From IMG/VR virus record IMGVR_UViG_3300017782_003779, positions 1-33,108 of that record: a stretch of 33,108 bases of DNA. One strand, written 5' to 3'. How positions within the stretch are numbered: position 1 is the first letter of the stretch; each line of letters opens with the position of its first letter. This DNA comes from a virus. Positions 16,626-25,270 of the stretch are shown piece after piece. The notes beneath the pieces were generated by a model. That model was given only the letters and a program-made list of their open reading frames with translations. It made no database searches and was not told the origin of the DNA. The translations under genes were made by a program, and so were the position numbers.

Positions 16626-17800
16626 TGAGTAAGACACTTTGCATACTACCCTGGATTCATATGTACGTCAATGCTGACGGAAGTGTGTTACCTTGTTGCA
16701 TAGGTGATTACAAACAGCCTTTAGGAAATACACACAATCGTAGCATAGAAGATATTTGGAATAGTCACGAATATAAAACATTAAGAAAGCAATTACTTAA
16801 TGGAGAAAAGCCTAGTATATGTAATCAATGTTGGAAACATGAAGAAGCAGGTAACACTAGCTCACGCATGAGTAACAATAAACGTTTCAAAGAAGAATTA
16901 AAATTTATAGAAACAACTAACGAAGATGGTAGCTTAGATGAAATGAATCTACGTTACTTTGATGTGCGTTGGAGTAACATTTGTAATTTTAAATGTAGAA
17001 CGTGTAGTTCAACATATAGTTCTAGCTGGGCTCAAGAAGATAACTCAACAAAGTTTGCACCTGAAAAACCTGTTTATATATTTGCAGGAGGTAATAACAA
17101 TGATAACCTGTATCAACAATTCAAACCTCATTTTAAAAACATAAAAGTATTTTACTTTGCAGGTGGCGAGCCGTTGCTTACTGATAAGCACTATGATATA
17201 CTAGAACATTTAATTGAAACAGGAAATACTAAAGTAAGATTAGAATACAACTCAAACGTAAGTAAATTAAAATATAAAAAGAAAAGCATTATAGATTTAT
17301 GGAATCAGTTCGAAGACGTTCAAGTAAGTGCTAGTTTAGATAGTTACGGACCAAGAGCAGAATATATTAGAGCAGGAACTGATTGGGATCTAATTACGAC
17401 TAATTTAAAAGTAATACGTGAACAAGCACCTCATGTAAAAATAAGTTTTAACACAGTAGTAAGTATTTTTAATCTGTGTACACTAACAGACTTCTTAAAT
17501 GAAATACAAAACGTAGATCCTAATAGTGCTAGTATGTATAACATTGTTGATCCACATTATTATAGTGTAAACGCATTACCTGAAGAATACAAGACTATTG
17601 CGTTAGAAAAGATACAAAAATATATGAATAGTAATCCAGGAAAATATAAGTGGCAACTAGAAGGTGTTGTACGTTATATTGAAAATAGTAAGTTTGATGA
17701 AAGTGCGTTAAAGCAGTTTAGAGCAAAGACTCAACACTATGACTTTATTAGAAATCAAAAATTTATTGAAACGTTTCCTGAACTTAAAAGTGTATTATAG
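16625..17800 (+). CDS. Radical SAM protein with N-terminal SPASM/twitch-like Cys domain (391 aa)
   Basis: The radical SAM motif CNFKCRTC is at C120, C124 and C127, and FAGGEPL with the SAM-binding GGEP is at 180-183. The N-terminal domain (about 1-75) has C6 in LCILPW, the pair C24-C25 after NADGSVLP, a GNTHNRSIEDIWNS segment and C66/C69 in ICNQCW. These elements have the order of a SPASM domain (Cys, GxVxPCC, xIWNSxxxxxLR, CxxC) but sit before the core. The end, ETFPELKSVL, matches three other radical SAM genes in the window. It starts one base over the SGNH stop (TAATG) and its last 17 bases overlap the end of the minus-strand SGNH gene. Peptide or carbohydrate modification is possible; the substrate is unknown. 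Confidence 0.83.
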   Translation: MSKTLCILPWIHMYVNADGSVLPCCIGDYKQPLGNTHNRSIEDIWNSHEYKTLRKQLLNGEKPSICNQCWKHEEAGNTSSRMSNNKRFKEELKFIETTNEDGSLDEMNLRYFDVRWSNICNFKCRTCSSTYSSSWAQEDNSTKFAPEKPVYIFAGGNNNDNLYQQFKPHFKNIKVFYFAGGEPLLTDKHYDILEHLIETGNTKVRLEYNSNVSKLKYKKKSIIDLWNQFEDVQVSASLDSYGPRAEYIRAGTDWDLITTNLKVIREQAPHVKISFNTVVSIFNLCTLTDFLNEIQNVDPNSASMYNIVDPHYYSVNALPEEYKTIALEKIQKYMNSNPGKYKWQLEGVVRYIENSKFDESALKQFRAKTQHYDFIRNQKFIETFPELKSVL

Positions 17801-18662
17801 GATCTGGTTTTTCATCAGGCTTTATATTAGTTTCGTAATAAAACATATCCAACCAACGTTGTTGCATATTAAACAAATGAAAATCCTTTTTATCATTACT
17901 TGCATCTCGCAATAGTTTGATCCATTTGTTTTGTGCTTCTTCTACTGCTCTATCAGTAGTGTCCTTCCAGTCGTGTTTAAATGTATCCTTTAGAAATACA
18001 TAGTGTTCCATAGGACTAGGATGTCCGTCTTGAAAGTTTTTATGAACTGTTTTTCTATCTCTTTTAAATTTACTTTCAATATTATTGTTATATAATGTTT
18101 GATAAAAGCTAGGCAATATTTCTCCTAGACTAGGAGCATAGTATTTCATCATGTCATCTATTCTATGATTCTTATCCCGTGTTGCACCAGACCACTGATC
18201 TGTTTGCTCTAGTATATCACACATTTGTAGAAAGTGATATTGTGTTTTATGTTTTAGCATTTCATGTCCTGCTTTTATAAATGCTAAATCTCTTACGTAT
18301 GCACCATACTCACTAAAGTAATCTCTTACAAATTCTTCTCTGTATTGTTTTTGTGAGTAAATATTACCTGGAGTCATCCAAGGTCCGTTTGGATCCTGCG
18401 GAACATATCTATCTTCTCTACAAACATTGGTCCATTGTACAATAACTAAATCTTCATGCGTAAAGTCATAAACAGCATCGGCCTGCATAAGCATATTGAA
18501 TATAAAGTGATTACCTGCACCACTTCTACCAAAGTTTACAAAAGTACAGTCTAGTTCTTGCCCTAGTGCGTTTGCCCAGGTTCCCCACATATAGTGAGTA
18601 AAGCTACAACCAAACGTAAACAGTCTTTTTGGTTTGTTATGATATAATACTTTCTTACTCAT
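17784..18662 (-). CDS. SGNH/GDSL hydrolase-like protein (292 aa), minus strand
   Basis: A 292-residue protein with SGNH features: TFGCSFTHY with the Ser at 20, VNFGRSGAGN with the block II Gly and Asn51, QWTN with Asn79 as a possible block III residue, and DGHPSPMEH with Asp212 and His214 for the catalytic pair. It thus carries all four residue types of the family, which points to an active esterase or acetyl hydrolase. It starts at an ATG 8 bases inside the upstream minus-strand gene at 18655. It ends convergently, overlapping the radical SAM gene at 16625 by 17 bases. No signal peptide is visible. The substrate, perhaps an acylated glycan, is not known. Confidence 0.6.
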   Translation of the reverse strand: MSKKVLYHNKPKRLFTFGCSFTHYMWGTWANALGQELDCTFVNFGRSGAGNHFIFNMLMQADAVYDFTHEDLVIVQWTNVCREDRYVPQDPNGPWMTPGNIYSQKQYREEFVRDYFSEYGAYVRDLAFIKAGHEMLKHKTQYHFLQMCDILEQTDQWSGATRDKNHRIDDMMKYYAPSLGEILPSFYQTLYNNNIESKFKRDRKTVHKNFQDGHPSPMEHYVFLKDTFKHDWKDTTDRAVEEAQNKWIKLLRDASNDKKDFHLFNMQQRWLDMFYYETNIKPDEKPDPIIHF

Positions 18663-19923
18663 CTGCTAGATCTCTCATTTTAAGTGCCACATTTTTAAAC
18701 TTTTCTTTAGTATACTTACCTTCTAAAAGTGTTTTAAAGTTATGCACCAATACCTGTTCGTTTTTAAACTTCCATCGTATGTGTTGTTTTACAGTTGGTA
18801 ATGTTCTAATGTAATCTATTTGTTTGCATACTTCTTTCCACAAAGCTCTCCAACGTTTTACAGGGTCATGGATATCATCAAAACTTAAATCAAACCAATC
18901 GTCATATAATTTATATCCGTAATCTACCATGCGTTTGTTAATGCCAGGTTGTCCCCATATAACAAAAGGTTGCATATGATATATGCTTCTAAAAGTTTTT
19001 TCACTCCAGAACAAACTAGTTCCATGCCAATCATTTACAAACGTTTCGTTTACTATTTGAAACAATGATTGATCATTTAGATCACTGTGTAATGCAGTTG
19101 CATGATTAGTTTTAAAATCTTCCGTGTCTACAATCAAAGGTAGATGTTTCTTAAAATTTTTTAATTGCTGAAAATTTACACCACTGTTTGGAAAAGGTAT
19201 CTCAGTAAGATAATAATCTAAGTTCATACCTTTTAAACTTCCATGACTAACATACATATCTTTAAAATGTTTGCTGTTGAATATTTCCATAGCACTAAAA
19301 GTTCTGTGTGGTCTGTTTACCCTACTTAAACTTAATCCTAGTTTATTGAATTGAGGGTGATGGTATTTTAACTTTGTTCTTTTTACTGCGGTATTAATTC
19401 TTTTATCTACAATAGCATCGACGTCTATGTTCCCACTCAAATCGACTTCTGTTTGTCCAGCTGTGCCAAATATCATCTGTTCAAAGTTTAGATATGTAAA
19501 CACGTTGATACTTGTTTTTATGTTATGTTCCATGTTATAACGCATGATGTTATCATTGTCTTTCATGTTACTACTGGTAAAAAATATCCTGCGTGGATCT
19601 ATGTCATACTTTTTAGCCATCTTATATAGAATATCAAAATACGGTTCTCCGTAGATAGTGCTAAATCCTTCAGTACTTGCATCAAAAAGAAAGAAACATT
19701 TCTTATCTTCCTTCATTTGATTTTGGACTTTTTTCTTAACATAGGTAAAAAAGTCAGTATCAGGGTACCATTTTGGATAGCCAATTAGCACAGTAATAAC
19801 AGTGATATCGTCATGTACTATTTCATTCGTTCTAAAAGCCTTCTCCAATTCTACTGTAGTCTGAGTAAACTCGGGATCTTGTACAAAAGAGTTGAATCTT
19901 AAGAAGCCACGTATACGTTTCAT
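18655..19923 (-). CDS. Conserved marine-phage protein, possibly glycosyltransferase-like (422 aa)
   Basis: A 422-residue protein first in a two-gene minus-strand unit. Its C-terminal third has a motif I recognise from marine phage proteins, WSEKTFRSIYHMQPFVIWGQPG (residues ~306-327), followed by an aromatic patch with KLYDDWFD. It also has RVNRPHRTF at 201-209, where similar proteins read LNRxxRPHR. The N-terminal half includes FLFDASTEGF (78-87) and IFFTSSN. The SEKTF...QPF...G pattern resembles the donor-binding end of fucosyltransferase/exostosin-type GT-B enzymes, so a glycosyltransferase role is a fair guess but not shown. A late-promoter TATAAATA lies 27 bases upstream on this strand, with GGAAG before the ATG. 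It overlaps the SGNH gene by 8 bases. Confidence 0.45.
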   Translation of the reverse strand: MKRIRGFLRFNSFVQDPEFTQTTVELEKAFRTNEIVHDDITVITVLIGYPKWYPDTDFFTYVKKKVQNQMKEDKKCFFLFDASTEGFSTIYGEPYFDILYKMAKKYDIDPRRIFFTSSNMKDNDNIMRYNMEHNIKTSINVFTYLNFEQMIFGTAGQTEVDLSGNIDVDAIVDKRINTAVKRTKLKYHHPQFNKLGLSLSRVNRPHRTFSAMEIFNSKHFKDMYVSHGSLKGMNLDYYLTEIPFPNSGVNFQQLKNFKKHLPLIVDTEDFKTNHATALHSDLNDQSLFQIVNETFVNDWHGTSLFWSEKTFRSIYHMQPFVIWGQPGINKRMVDYGYKLYDDWFDLSFDDIHDPVKRWRALWKEVCKQIDYIRTLPTVKQHIRWKFKNEQVLVHNFKTLLEGKYTKEKFKNVALKMRDLADE

Positions 19924-19936
19924 ATTAATAATCTTC

Positions 19937-19944
19937 CATAAATA
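19937..19944 (+). promoter_or_regulatory. Probable late promoter (CATAAATA), plus direction
   Basis: CATAAATA fits NATAAATA and points toward the GTG start at 19985, 40 bases on, with AGGAG just before the GTG. It lies in the only divergent intergenic region of the window and overlaps the leader of the minus-strand unit. Confidence 0.45.
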
Positions 19945-19950
19945 TTACTA

Positions 19951-19958
19951 TATTTATA
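19951..19958 (-). promoter_or_regulatory. Late promoter (perfect TATAAATA), minus direction
   Basis: The plus strand reads TATTTATA, so the minus strand has the exact T4 late consensus TATAAATA. It is 27 bases upstream of the minus-strand ATG at 19923, with GGAAG in between. It explains expression of the minus-strand pair 18655-19923 and 17784-18662. Confidence 0.6.
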
Positions 19959-19984
19959 TACGCATTTAATGGTAGGAGATTAGT

Positions 19985-21127
19985 GTGAAGATTAGTTTTA
20001 TCGGATTGGGTAAACTTGGTTTACCTTGTGCAGAAGCAGTAGCACAAAAAGGACATACAGTAAGCGGTTACGACATAGTAAACGTAACTAGCGACACAAT
20101 TAACGTAAAAGATAGCATAGCAGAAGCAGTAGCAGGTCAAGACATAGTGTTTGTTGCTGTACCAACACCACACGACCCAGCCTATGATGGCAGAGCTCCT
20201 ACGGCTCATTTAGAACCCAAAGACTTTTCATATGACATTGTAAAAGAGTGTTTAGAAGAAGCCAACAAGTTTATGACAAAGAATCAACTGCTTGTTCTTA
20301 TTAGTACAGTATTACCTGGCACAACACGTAGAGAATTTGTACCGTTAGTAAACAACACAAGATTTGTTTACAATCCATATCTTATTGCTATGGGTACAGT
20401 TGCTTGGGATATGATTAATCCTGAAATGATTATGATTGGAACCGAAGATGGAAGTGCTACAACTGATGCTAGAGAGTTAGTAAAATTTTATCAAAGCATT
20501 ATGGAAAACAATCCACGTTACGAAATAGGTACTTGGGACGAATGTGAATGTATAAAAGTTTTCTACAACACATTTATTAGTACAAAGATTGGACTAGTCA
20601 ATATGATGCAGGACGTAGCACAGAAGCAAGGCAACATTAATGTTGATGTTGTAACAAGAGCTCTTTCAAAGTCAACAATGCGTATCATTAGTAAAGCATA
20701 TATGAAAGCAGGTATGGGCGATGGCGGTGCTTGTCACCCACGTGATAATATTGCTCTACGTTACATGGCACAAGAACTTGGACTAGGTTACGATTTATTT
20801 GATAGTGTAATGAATGCAAGAGAGAAACAAGCAGAAAACATGGCTATTGAAATATTAAAATACGGAAACAAGGTTCAGTTTAGTAGCGATAGTTATAAGC
20901 CGGGTGTTGATTATGTTGACGGTAGCTACAGTTTACTAGTACAACACTACATAAAAAAACATGGCGGTTATGTTGTAAAAGAAAAGCCAATGATCTATGT
21001 GTTGGTACATGAAGGAGATACAGTTCCTGATAACGTACCTGTGTTCGATCCTTGGAGAACATACAAAGGAACCAACGTAGTTTATTATGGAAACACAAGG
21101 AAAAACAAAGGTATAATTTGTGAGTAA
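19985..21127 (+). CDS. UDP-glucose/GDP-mannose dehydrogenase family protein (380 aa)
   Basis: This family oxidises a nucleotide sugar in two NAD-dependent steps to its uronic acid. The sequence has the Rossmann loop GLGKLG at 7-12, VPTPHD at 59-64, STVLPGTT at 107-114, the Lys191 segment CIKVFYNTFIS at 189-199, and the catalytic Cys250 in GGACHPRD (247-254). The usual SPEFLxEG segment is replaced by NPYLIAMG near 130-137, so the substrate may differ from UDP-glucose. The C-terminal third, the UDP-binding domain, is present. At 380 residues it is a little shorter than most. The start is GTG with AGGAG upstream, just after the divergent promoters. It overlaps the SGNH gene by 8 bases. The family is secure; the exact nucleotide sugar is unknown. 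Confidence 0.82.
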   Translation: MKISFIGLGKLGLPCAEAVAQKGHTVSGYDIVNVTSDTINVKDSIAEAVAGQDIVFVAVPTPHDPAYDGRAPTAHLEPKDFSYDIVKECLEEANKFMTKNQLLVLISTVLPGTTRREFVPLVNNTRFVYNPYLIAMGTVAWDMINPEMIMIGTEDGSATTDARELVKFYQSIMENNPRYEIGTWDECECIKVFYNTFISTKIGLVNMMQDVAQKQGNINVDVVTRALSKSTMRIISKAYMKAGMGDGGACHPRDNIALRYMAQELGLGYDLFDSVMNAREKQAENMAIEILKYGNKVQFSSDSYKPGVDYVDGSYSLLVQHYIKKHGGYVVKEKPMIYVLVHEGDTVPDNVPVFDPWRTYKGTNVVYYGNTRKNKGIICE

Positions 21128-22019
21128 AATACTAATAGCAGGTGATAGCAACGCACTAGGAGAATGGGGAACTATTGTTCCAGGACCTGCCTGTGCGAAT
21201 CCTAATCACCCAGAAGTATTTCGTCCATGGAATAAAGAAAAATATTTAGAAGGCGATCATGCTAAACCCTTTCAGGTTGTTTGGCCAGGCTTTGGATATT
21301 ACTTAGATCAAAAAGGACACGCAACAGTTAACTATGCGTTTGGCGGCTGTGGTAACTTTCAAGCATTATATAAAGTAGAAGAAGCACTAGGACTAGCACC
21401 TTGCTTTACAAGTCCTGTATTTTACAATCCTGATTGTATTGTATGGATGATTTCAGAACCTTGTAGAGATTTAAAACAGCTATCAGATGAAGCAGGGTTA
21501 TATGACCTAGACAAGTACTACAAAGCATCAGATGATCTTGTACAAAATGCAAAAACAATTAAAGAAATAAATGACGGATTATTACAACACGCACTAGATG
21601 GTGCACAAAAAATATATGAAGAAACCAACATACCTTGGGTAATAATAGAAGGTTGGACCAAAGTAGAATTAAAAGAACACCACACATTTGTGAAACATAT
21701 TCACAAAGACTGGATGGCCAAACTTATTAATAGACCTGTACCAATGTTTAGTAGTTGGCAGACTATAGATAATATTAGAAGGCGTAGACCTGACCTAACT
21801 GAAAGTGCGTCAGAAAGTTTACGTTTATTTCAACGACAAAAACCAGAGCTAGGTATTCCAGATATACCAGAAGGCCCTGACAATGAATTTAAAAGAATAG
21901 TTGATGATTACGAAGAAGTAATTAAGATTATGAATGAAAGTCCGTTGTTTCCTGATAACTGTCACCCAGATAGAACTTTACAGGAGCAACTGGCGTACGA
22001 GCTAGAACTTTATGTATGA
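21120..22019 (+). CDS. SGNH/GDSL hydrolase-like protein (299 aa)
   Basis: A GTG-started protein with clear SGNH blocks: ILIAGDSNALG with Ser10, YAFGGCGNF with Gly76/Gly78 and Asn79 for block II, and a C-terminal DNCHPD with Asp279 and His282 in the correct DxxH spacing. A block III Asn is not obvious. The most likely activity is ester or acetyl hydrolysis on a sugar or similar substrate. It overlaps the dehydrogenase-like gene by 8 bases and the GT-A-like gene by 8 bases, mirroring the earlier run of GT-A, radical SAM and SGNH genes at 13467-16625. Inserted loops (about 180-260) rich in Glu, Arg and Lys have no recognised role. Confidence 0.65.
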   Translation: MSKILIAGDSNALGEWGTIVPGPACANPNHPEVFRPWNKEKYLEGDHAKPFQVVWPGFGYYLDQKGHATVNYAFGGCGNFQALYKVEEALGLAPCFTSPVFYNPDCIVWMISEPCRDLKQLSDEAGLYDLDKYYKASDDLVQNAKTIKEINDGLLQHALDGAQKIYEETNIPWVIIEGWTKVELKEHHTFVKHIHKDWMAKLINRPVPMFSSWQTIDNIRRRRPDLTESASESLRLFQRQKPELGIPDIPEGPDNEFKRIVDDYEEVIKIMNESPLFPDNCHPDRTLQEQLAYELELYV

Positions 22020-22707
22020 TGCAGTTTTTATAAGTTATAATGAACCTGACGCAGATGAAAGATATAAACGTTTACTAGAACGTTATCCTAATACAAAGAG
22101 AGTTCACGGTGTAAAAGGAATACACCAAGCACACATCAAGGCCGCAAAGAAATGTCATACAAAGATGTTTTGGGTCATTGACGGTGATGCAGACTTATTA
22201 CCAGAATTCAATTTAGATCATAAAGTAAGTGATTATGATTTAGATTGTGTCCATGTTTGGCGTAGCCAGAATCCTATCAACAATTTAGTTTACGGGTATG
22301 GGGGTGTTAAACTCCTACCAAGACGACTCACCATGAACGTAGACGTTAGCAGTACTGATATGACTACCAGTATAAGTGATAGATTCAAGGCTATGCCAAT
22401 CGTGAGTAACATCACTAGTTTTAACACAGATGAGTTTAGTACTTGGAAAAGTGCTTTTAGAGAATGTGTTAAGTTATCTAGCAAAGTAATACAAGGACAA
22501 GAAAATGAAGAAACAGAACAACGACTCAACGCATGGTGTACAAAAGGAGAAGAAAAAGAGTTCGGACTATTTTGTATACGAGGTGCTAGGAGCGGTCGTG
22601 ACTTTGGTCATACTAATAGGACTGCACCTAGCTTACTAGCAAAAATAAATGATTTTGATTGGTTACAAGAACGTTTCCATATGGACGAGATGAATGATAC
22701 CATTTAA
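22012..22707 (+). CDS. GT-A-like protein, shorter paralogue of the gene at 13467
   Basis: The 231-residue protein repeats the pattern of the 293-residue gene at 13467: AVFISYNEPDADERY, KRVHGVKGIHQAH, and FWVIDGDADLLPEF with the DxD-type D57-G58-D59. In the C-terminal half, TWKSAFRECVKLSSK parallels the other gene's WRAGFREGVKMSL, and GLFCIRGARSG parallels GLYAIMGARDG. The paralogue is about 60 residues longer, mainly at its C terminus. A nucleotide-sugar transferase is likely but unproven. Both copies stand directly before a radical SAM gene, here with a 14-base overlap, so the pair may be a duplicated two-gene unit. Confidence 0.55.
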   Translation: MYDAVFISYNEPDADERYKRLLERYPNTKRVHGVKGIHQAHIKAAKKCHTKMFWVIDGDADLLPEFNLDHKVSDYDLDCVHVWRSQNPINNLVYGYGGVKLLPRRLTMNVDVSSTDMTTSISDRFKAMPIVSNITSFNTDEFSTWKSAFRECVKLSSKVIQGQENEETEQRLNAWCTKGEEKEFGLFCIRGARSGRDFGHTNRTAPSLLAKINDFDWLQERFHMDEMNDTI

Positions 22708-23671
22708 GGATATTACAAAACTAGGACATAAGAATATGTTAGACAAAGGTGTGTTTAACGTAAGCTGGATCCTTGGACGTTTTTGTAACTATAATTGTAG
22801 CTATTGTTGGCCGTATGCTAGAAGCAGTACAGTTGACCACAGACCATTTGAAGTGTACACTAGAGCAATAGATGAAATAAAACGTCAAGCAAGAGCAAAT
22901 GGATTTGACAAGTTTCATTTTAGTTTCAGTGGCGGAGAACCTACAGCATATAAAAAATTTATAGATCTAGTAAAACACTATGAGGATTATGAAAGCAAAT
23001 ATTTAAGCATACACATGACAAGTAATTGCAGTCCTGCAAAACGCTGGTGGCAACGCTGGCTCGACGCAACGCACATTATGGACAGAAGAACCATTACTGC
23101 AAGTTACCATGCTGAGTTTTCAAATGAAGAAGAATTTGGTGACAAGTTATTATTCTTACAGGATAATGATGTTGGTGTCACTATTAATCAGGTAATGGTA
23201 CCTGAACATTGGGAGGAATATTATGATAGAAGCAATCGATTCATTGAACGTGGTCTTCACGTTACTCTTAAGCCTCAGTCTGATCCTACCGCTAGTTTTG
23301 TCGTTAGTGGTTATACTGATGCCCAAAAGAAAATATTACAAGAAGACAGTCAGCAAGATGAAAAACAGATGCGGTTACAAGATGTTAATGGAGTAGAGTA
23401 TTGGGTTGACCAAGCAGAAAGATTAAATGCTTTTGGCTTCAACAAGTTCAAAGGTTGGAACTGTTGGGCTGGTTATCAAAGCTGTATTATACGAGAACCA
23501 GGCGGAGAAGTAAAACGTGCATATAGTTGCCATGATGAGCCTCTAGGCACGTTAGACGACGGATTTGAGCTATTTAAAGCACCAATGCCGTGCATAACTC
23601 CAACCTGTGTTAGTAGTGCAGATAGCAAAATACCAAAAGAAAGGACGATAAGTAATAGTAATGGACTATAG
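22694..23671 (+). CDS. Radical SAM protein with Cys-rich C terminus (325 aa)
   Basis: The core motif CNYNCSYC gives ligands C31, C35 and C38, followed by FSGGEPT at 78-84 for SAM binding. There is no N-terminal cysteine domain. The C-terminal part holds C257 in WNCWAG, C264, C279, C300 and C305, suggesting an auxiliary Fe-S cluster after the core, the usual SPASM-like order. It is related to the gene at 30787: both start near KDITK, share an SYH motif (137-139 here) and the W(N/K)CWAG segment. It overlaps the GT-A-like gene by 14 bases and the oxygenase gene by 11, so it is probably translated with them. The modified substrate is unknown. Confidence 0.82.
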   Translation: MIPFKDITKLGHKNMLDKGVFNVSWILGRFCNYNCSYCWPYARSSTVDHRPFEVYTRAIDEIKRQARANGFDKFHFSFSGGEPTAYKKFIDLVKHYEDYESKYLSIHMTSNCSPAKRWWQRWLDATHIMDRRTITASYHAEFSNEEEFGDKLLFLQDNDVGVTINQVMVPEHWEEYYDRSNRFIERGLHVTLKPQSDPTASFVVSGYTDAQKKILQEDSQQDEKQMRLQDVNGVEYWVDQAERLNAFGFNKFKGWNCWAGYQSCIIREPGGEVKRAYSCHDEPLGTLDDGFELFKAPMPCITPTCVSSADSKIPKERTISNSNGL

Positions 23672-24278
23672 AGATTTAAGCCAATTCGGAAATCAAGTAG
23701 AATTAGAAACAACAACAGATGCAGAAATGCTGGTTGCTTGGGCTAATGACTTTGACTGGCAAAAATACAACCCACGTAAAGATGTTAATCGTTGGGGACT
23801 GAGTGTTACAAGTTCAGACGGTACTTTTAATGGTATTGATTTAGATAGCTTGTATGAATACAACAAGGAGCATGGTACAGAGTACGGAGAAAAGGACTTT
23901 AACAAAGCAACTCCTGTACTAAACAAACAGATACACGATTTGTTATTACCATGGGAAGGACATTATTACAGAACACACTTTTTAAAATTTGGTCCAGGTG
24001 GATTCTTTCCTCCACACAGGGATTGGGATTACAGCGGAGAGGCCATTGATACGTTTAGATTAATAATGCCATTACGTAATGTAAATCCTCCACAGTTTAA
24101 TTTTATATTAGAAGGACAACAGTTACATTGGGAAGTAGGTAGAATGTATTTCATAGATACTTTGAAAATGCACTACTTGTTCAACAGTAGTTTTACAGAT
24201 AGTTACTGGCTAATAGTAAATGTTGCCGCCAATGACGAAACAATAGAAGCAACAATGCGAAGGTTCAATCAAAAGTAA
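23661..24278 (+). CDS. Aspartyl/asparaginyl beta-hydroxylase-like Fe(II)/2-oxoglutarate oxygenase
   Basis: These enzymes use Fe(II), oxygen and 2-oxoglutarate to hydroxylate a substrate. The 205-residue protein has the iron-binding triad of the fold: His119 and Asp121 in FFPPHRDWD, and a distal His171 in LKMHYLFN. Arg133 in TFRLIMPL falls in a conserved strand and GRMYFIDT precedes the last ligand. The arrangement resembles Asp/Asn/Pro hydroxylases of the PF05118 type, which can act on proteins, peptides or free amino acids. It is one of few oxygen-using enzymes here and sits between two radical SAM genes, with an 11-base and a 1-base overlap. Substrate unknown; peptide modification is one option. 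Confidence 0.75.
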   Translation: MDYRDLSQFGNQVELETTTDAEMLVAWANDFDWQKYNPRKDVNRWGLSVTSSDGTFNGIDLDSLYEYNKEHGTEYGEKDFNKATPVLNKQIHDLLLPWEGHYYRTHFLKFGPGGFFPPHRDWDYSGEAIDTFRLIMPLRNVNPPQFNFILEGQQLHWEVGRMYFIDTLKMHYLFNSSFTDSYWLIVNVAANDETIEATMRRFNQK

Positions 24279-25270
24279 TGTATAACCTAACGGATATAAG
24301 AGCAATTCATTTAGAAGTGACTAGTCGCTGTCAGGCAAAGTGCCCTATGTGTGCTAGAAGAATGAATGGCGGTCCGTTAAATCCTTTCATGGGCTTAGAT
24401 GAAATAAACATTGACAAATTTATGGAATGGTTTGATGTAGATTTTATTAAACAGTTAAATCATTTAGGAATGTGTGGTAACTTGGGTGATCCTATAGTTG
24501 CAAAGGACACACTACAGATATATGAATACCTACGTGAGTCAAATCCTCACATGGGATTACAAATGCACACCAACGGCAGTGGTCGTACAGACAAATGGTG
24601 GAAAGAATTAGCAAAATTAAAAGTAAATGTTGTGTTTGGCATAGATGGTCTGGCAGACACACACGCAAAATATAGAATTAACACAGACTGGAAGAAGATC
24701 ATACACAATGTTATGACCTTTGTAGACGCAGGTGGAAAAGCAAGATGGGATATGCTGGTGTTTGAACATAATCAACATCAGATAGATGAATGTAGAGAAC
24801 TATCTAAACGTTTAGGTATGGAAAACTTCTCTGTCAAGCACACTACACGTTTCAAAGACGGAAAGTTTGCTGTGTTAAATGAACAAGGACAACAAATAGA
24901 TACTTTGTATCCATCACAAAAGAGTAAAGAGATGACCAGCAAAGTAAAACAAGCATCTGCAGAAACATTACCAACCATAAACTGTAAAGCAGTTAAGGAC
25001 AGTATGTTATACGTAAGTGCATTAGGTACAGTTACTCCTTGTTGTTGGTTAGATCAACAATTTTATCCACCGTCACACGAGAATCGTATAGACTATTTGA
25101 ATAAAATTAAGATATGGCCAAACTTAAACGACACTAGCTTGAAAAGTATCTTTGCAAGTGGGTACTTTGATCTTATTGCAGGGTGTTGGAACAGTACAGG
25201 ACTTAAAGAGTGTTCAAAACAATGTGGTAGTTTTGACAAATTAAACGAACAGTTCGTGGAGAGATCATGA
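24278..25270 (+). CDS. Radical SAM/SPASM protein with C-terminal auxiliary Cys domain (330 aa)
   Basis: The motif CQAKCPMC (C18, C22, C25) starts near the N terminus, as usual for the family. The SAM-binding GGEP position reads GNLGDP at 67-72. Strands with MHTNGSGR (96-103) and FGIDGL follow. The C-terminal domain has C236, the pair C255-C256 in GTVTPCCWLD, C303, C312 and C316, which matches a classic SPASM arrangement with one or two extra Fe-S clusters. SPASM enzymes often modify peptides, for instance in ribosomal natural products and quinone cofactors. This is the only one here with the standard C-terminal SPASM. It overlaps the oxygenase by 1 base and the next gene by 4 bases. Substrate unknown. 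Confidence 0.84.
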   Translation: MYNLTDIRAIHLEVTSRCQAKCPMCARRMNGGPLNPFMGLDEINIDKFMEWFDVDFIKQLNHLGMCGNLGDPIVAKDTLQIYEYLRESNPHMGLQMHTNGSGRTDKWWKELAKLKVNVVFGIDGLADTHAKYRINTDWKKIIHNVMTFVDAGGKARWDMLVFEHNQHQIDECRELSKRLGMENFSVKHTTRFKDGKFAVLNEQGQQIDTLYPSQKSKEMTSKVKQASAETLPTINCKAVKDSMLYVSALGTVTPCCWLDQQFYPPSHENRIDYLNKIKIWPNLNDTSLKSIFASGYFDLIAGCWNSTGLKECSKQCGSFDKLNEQFVERS

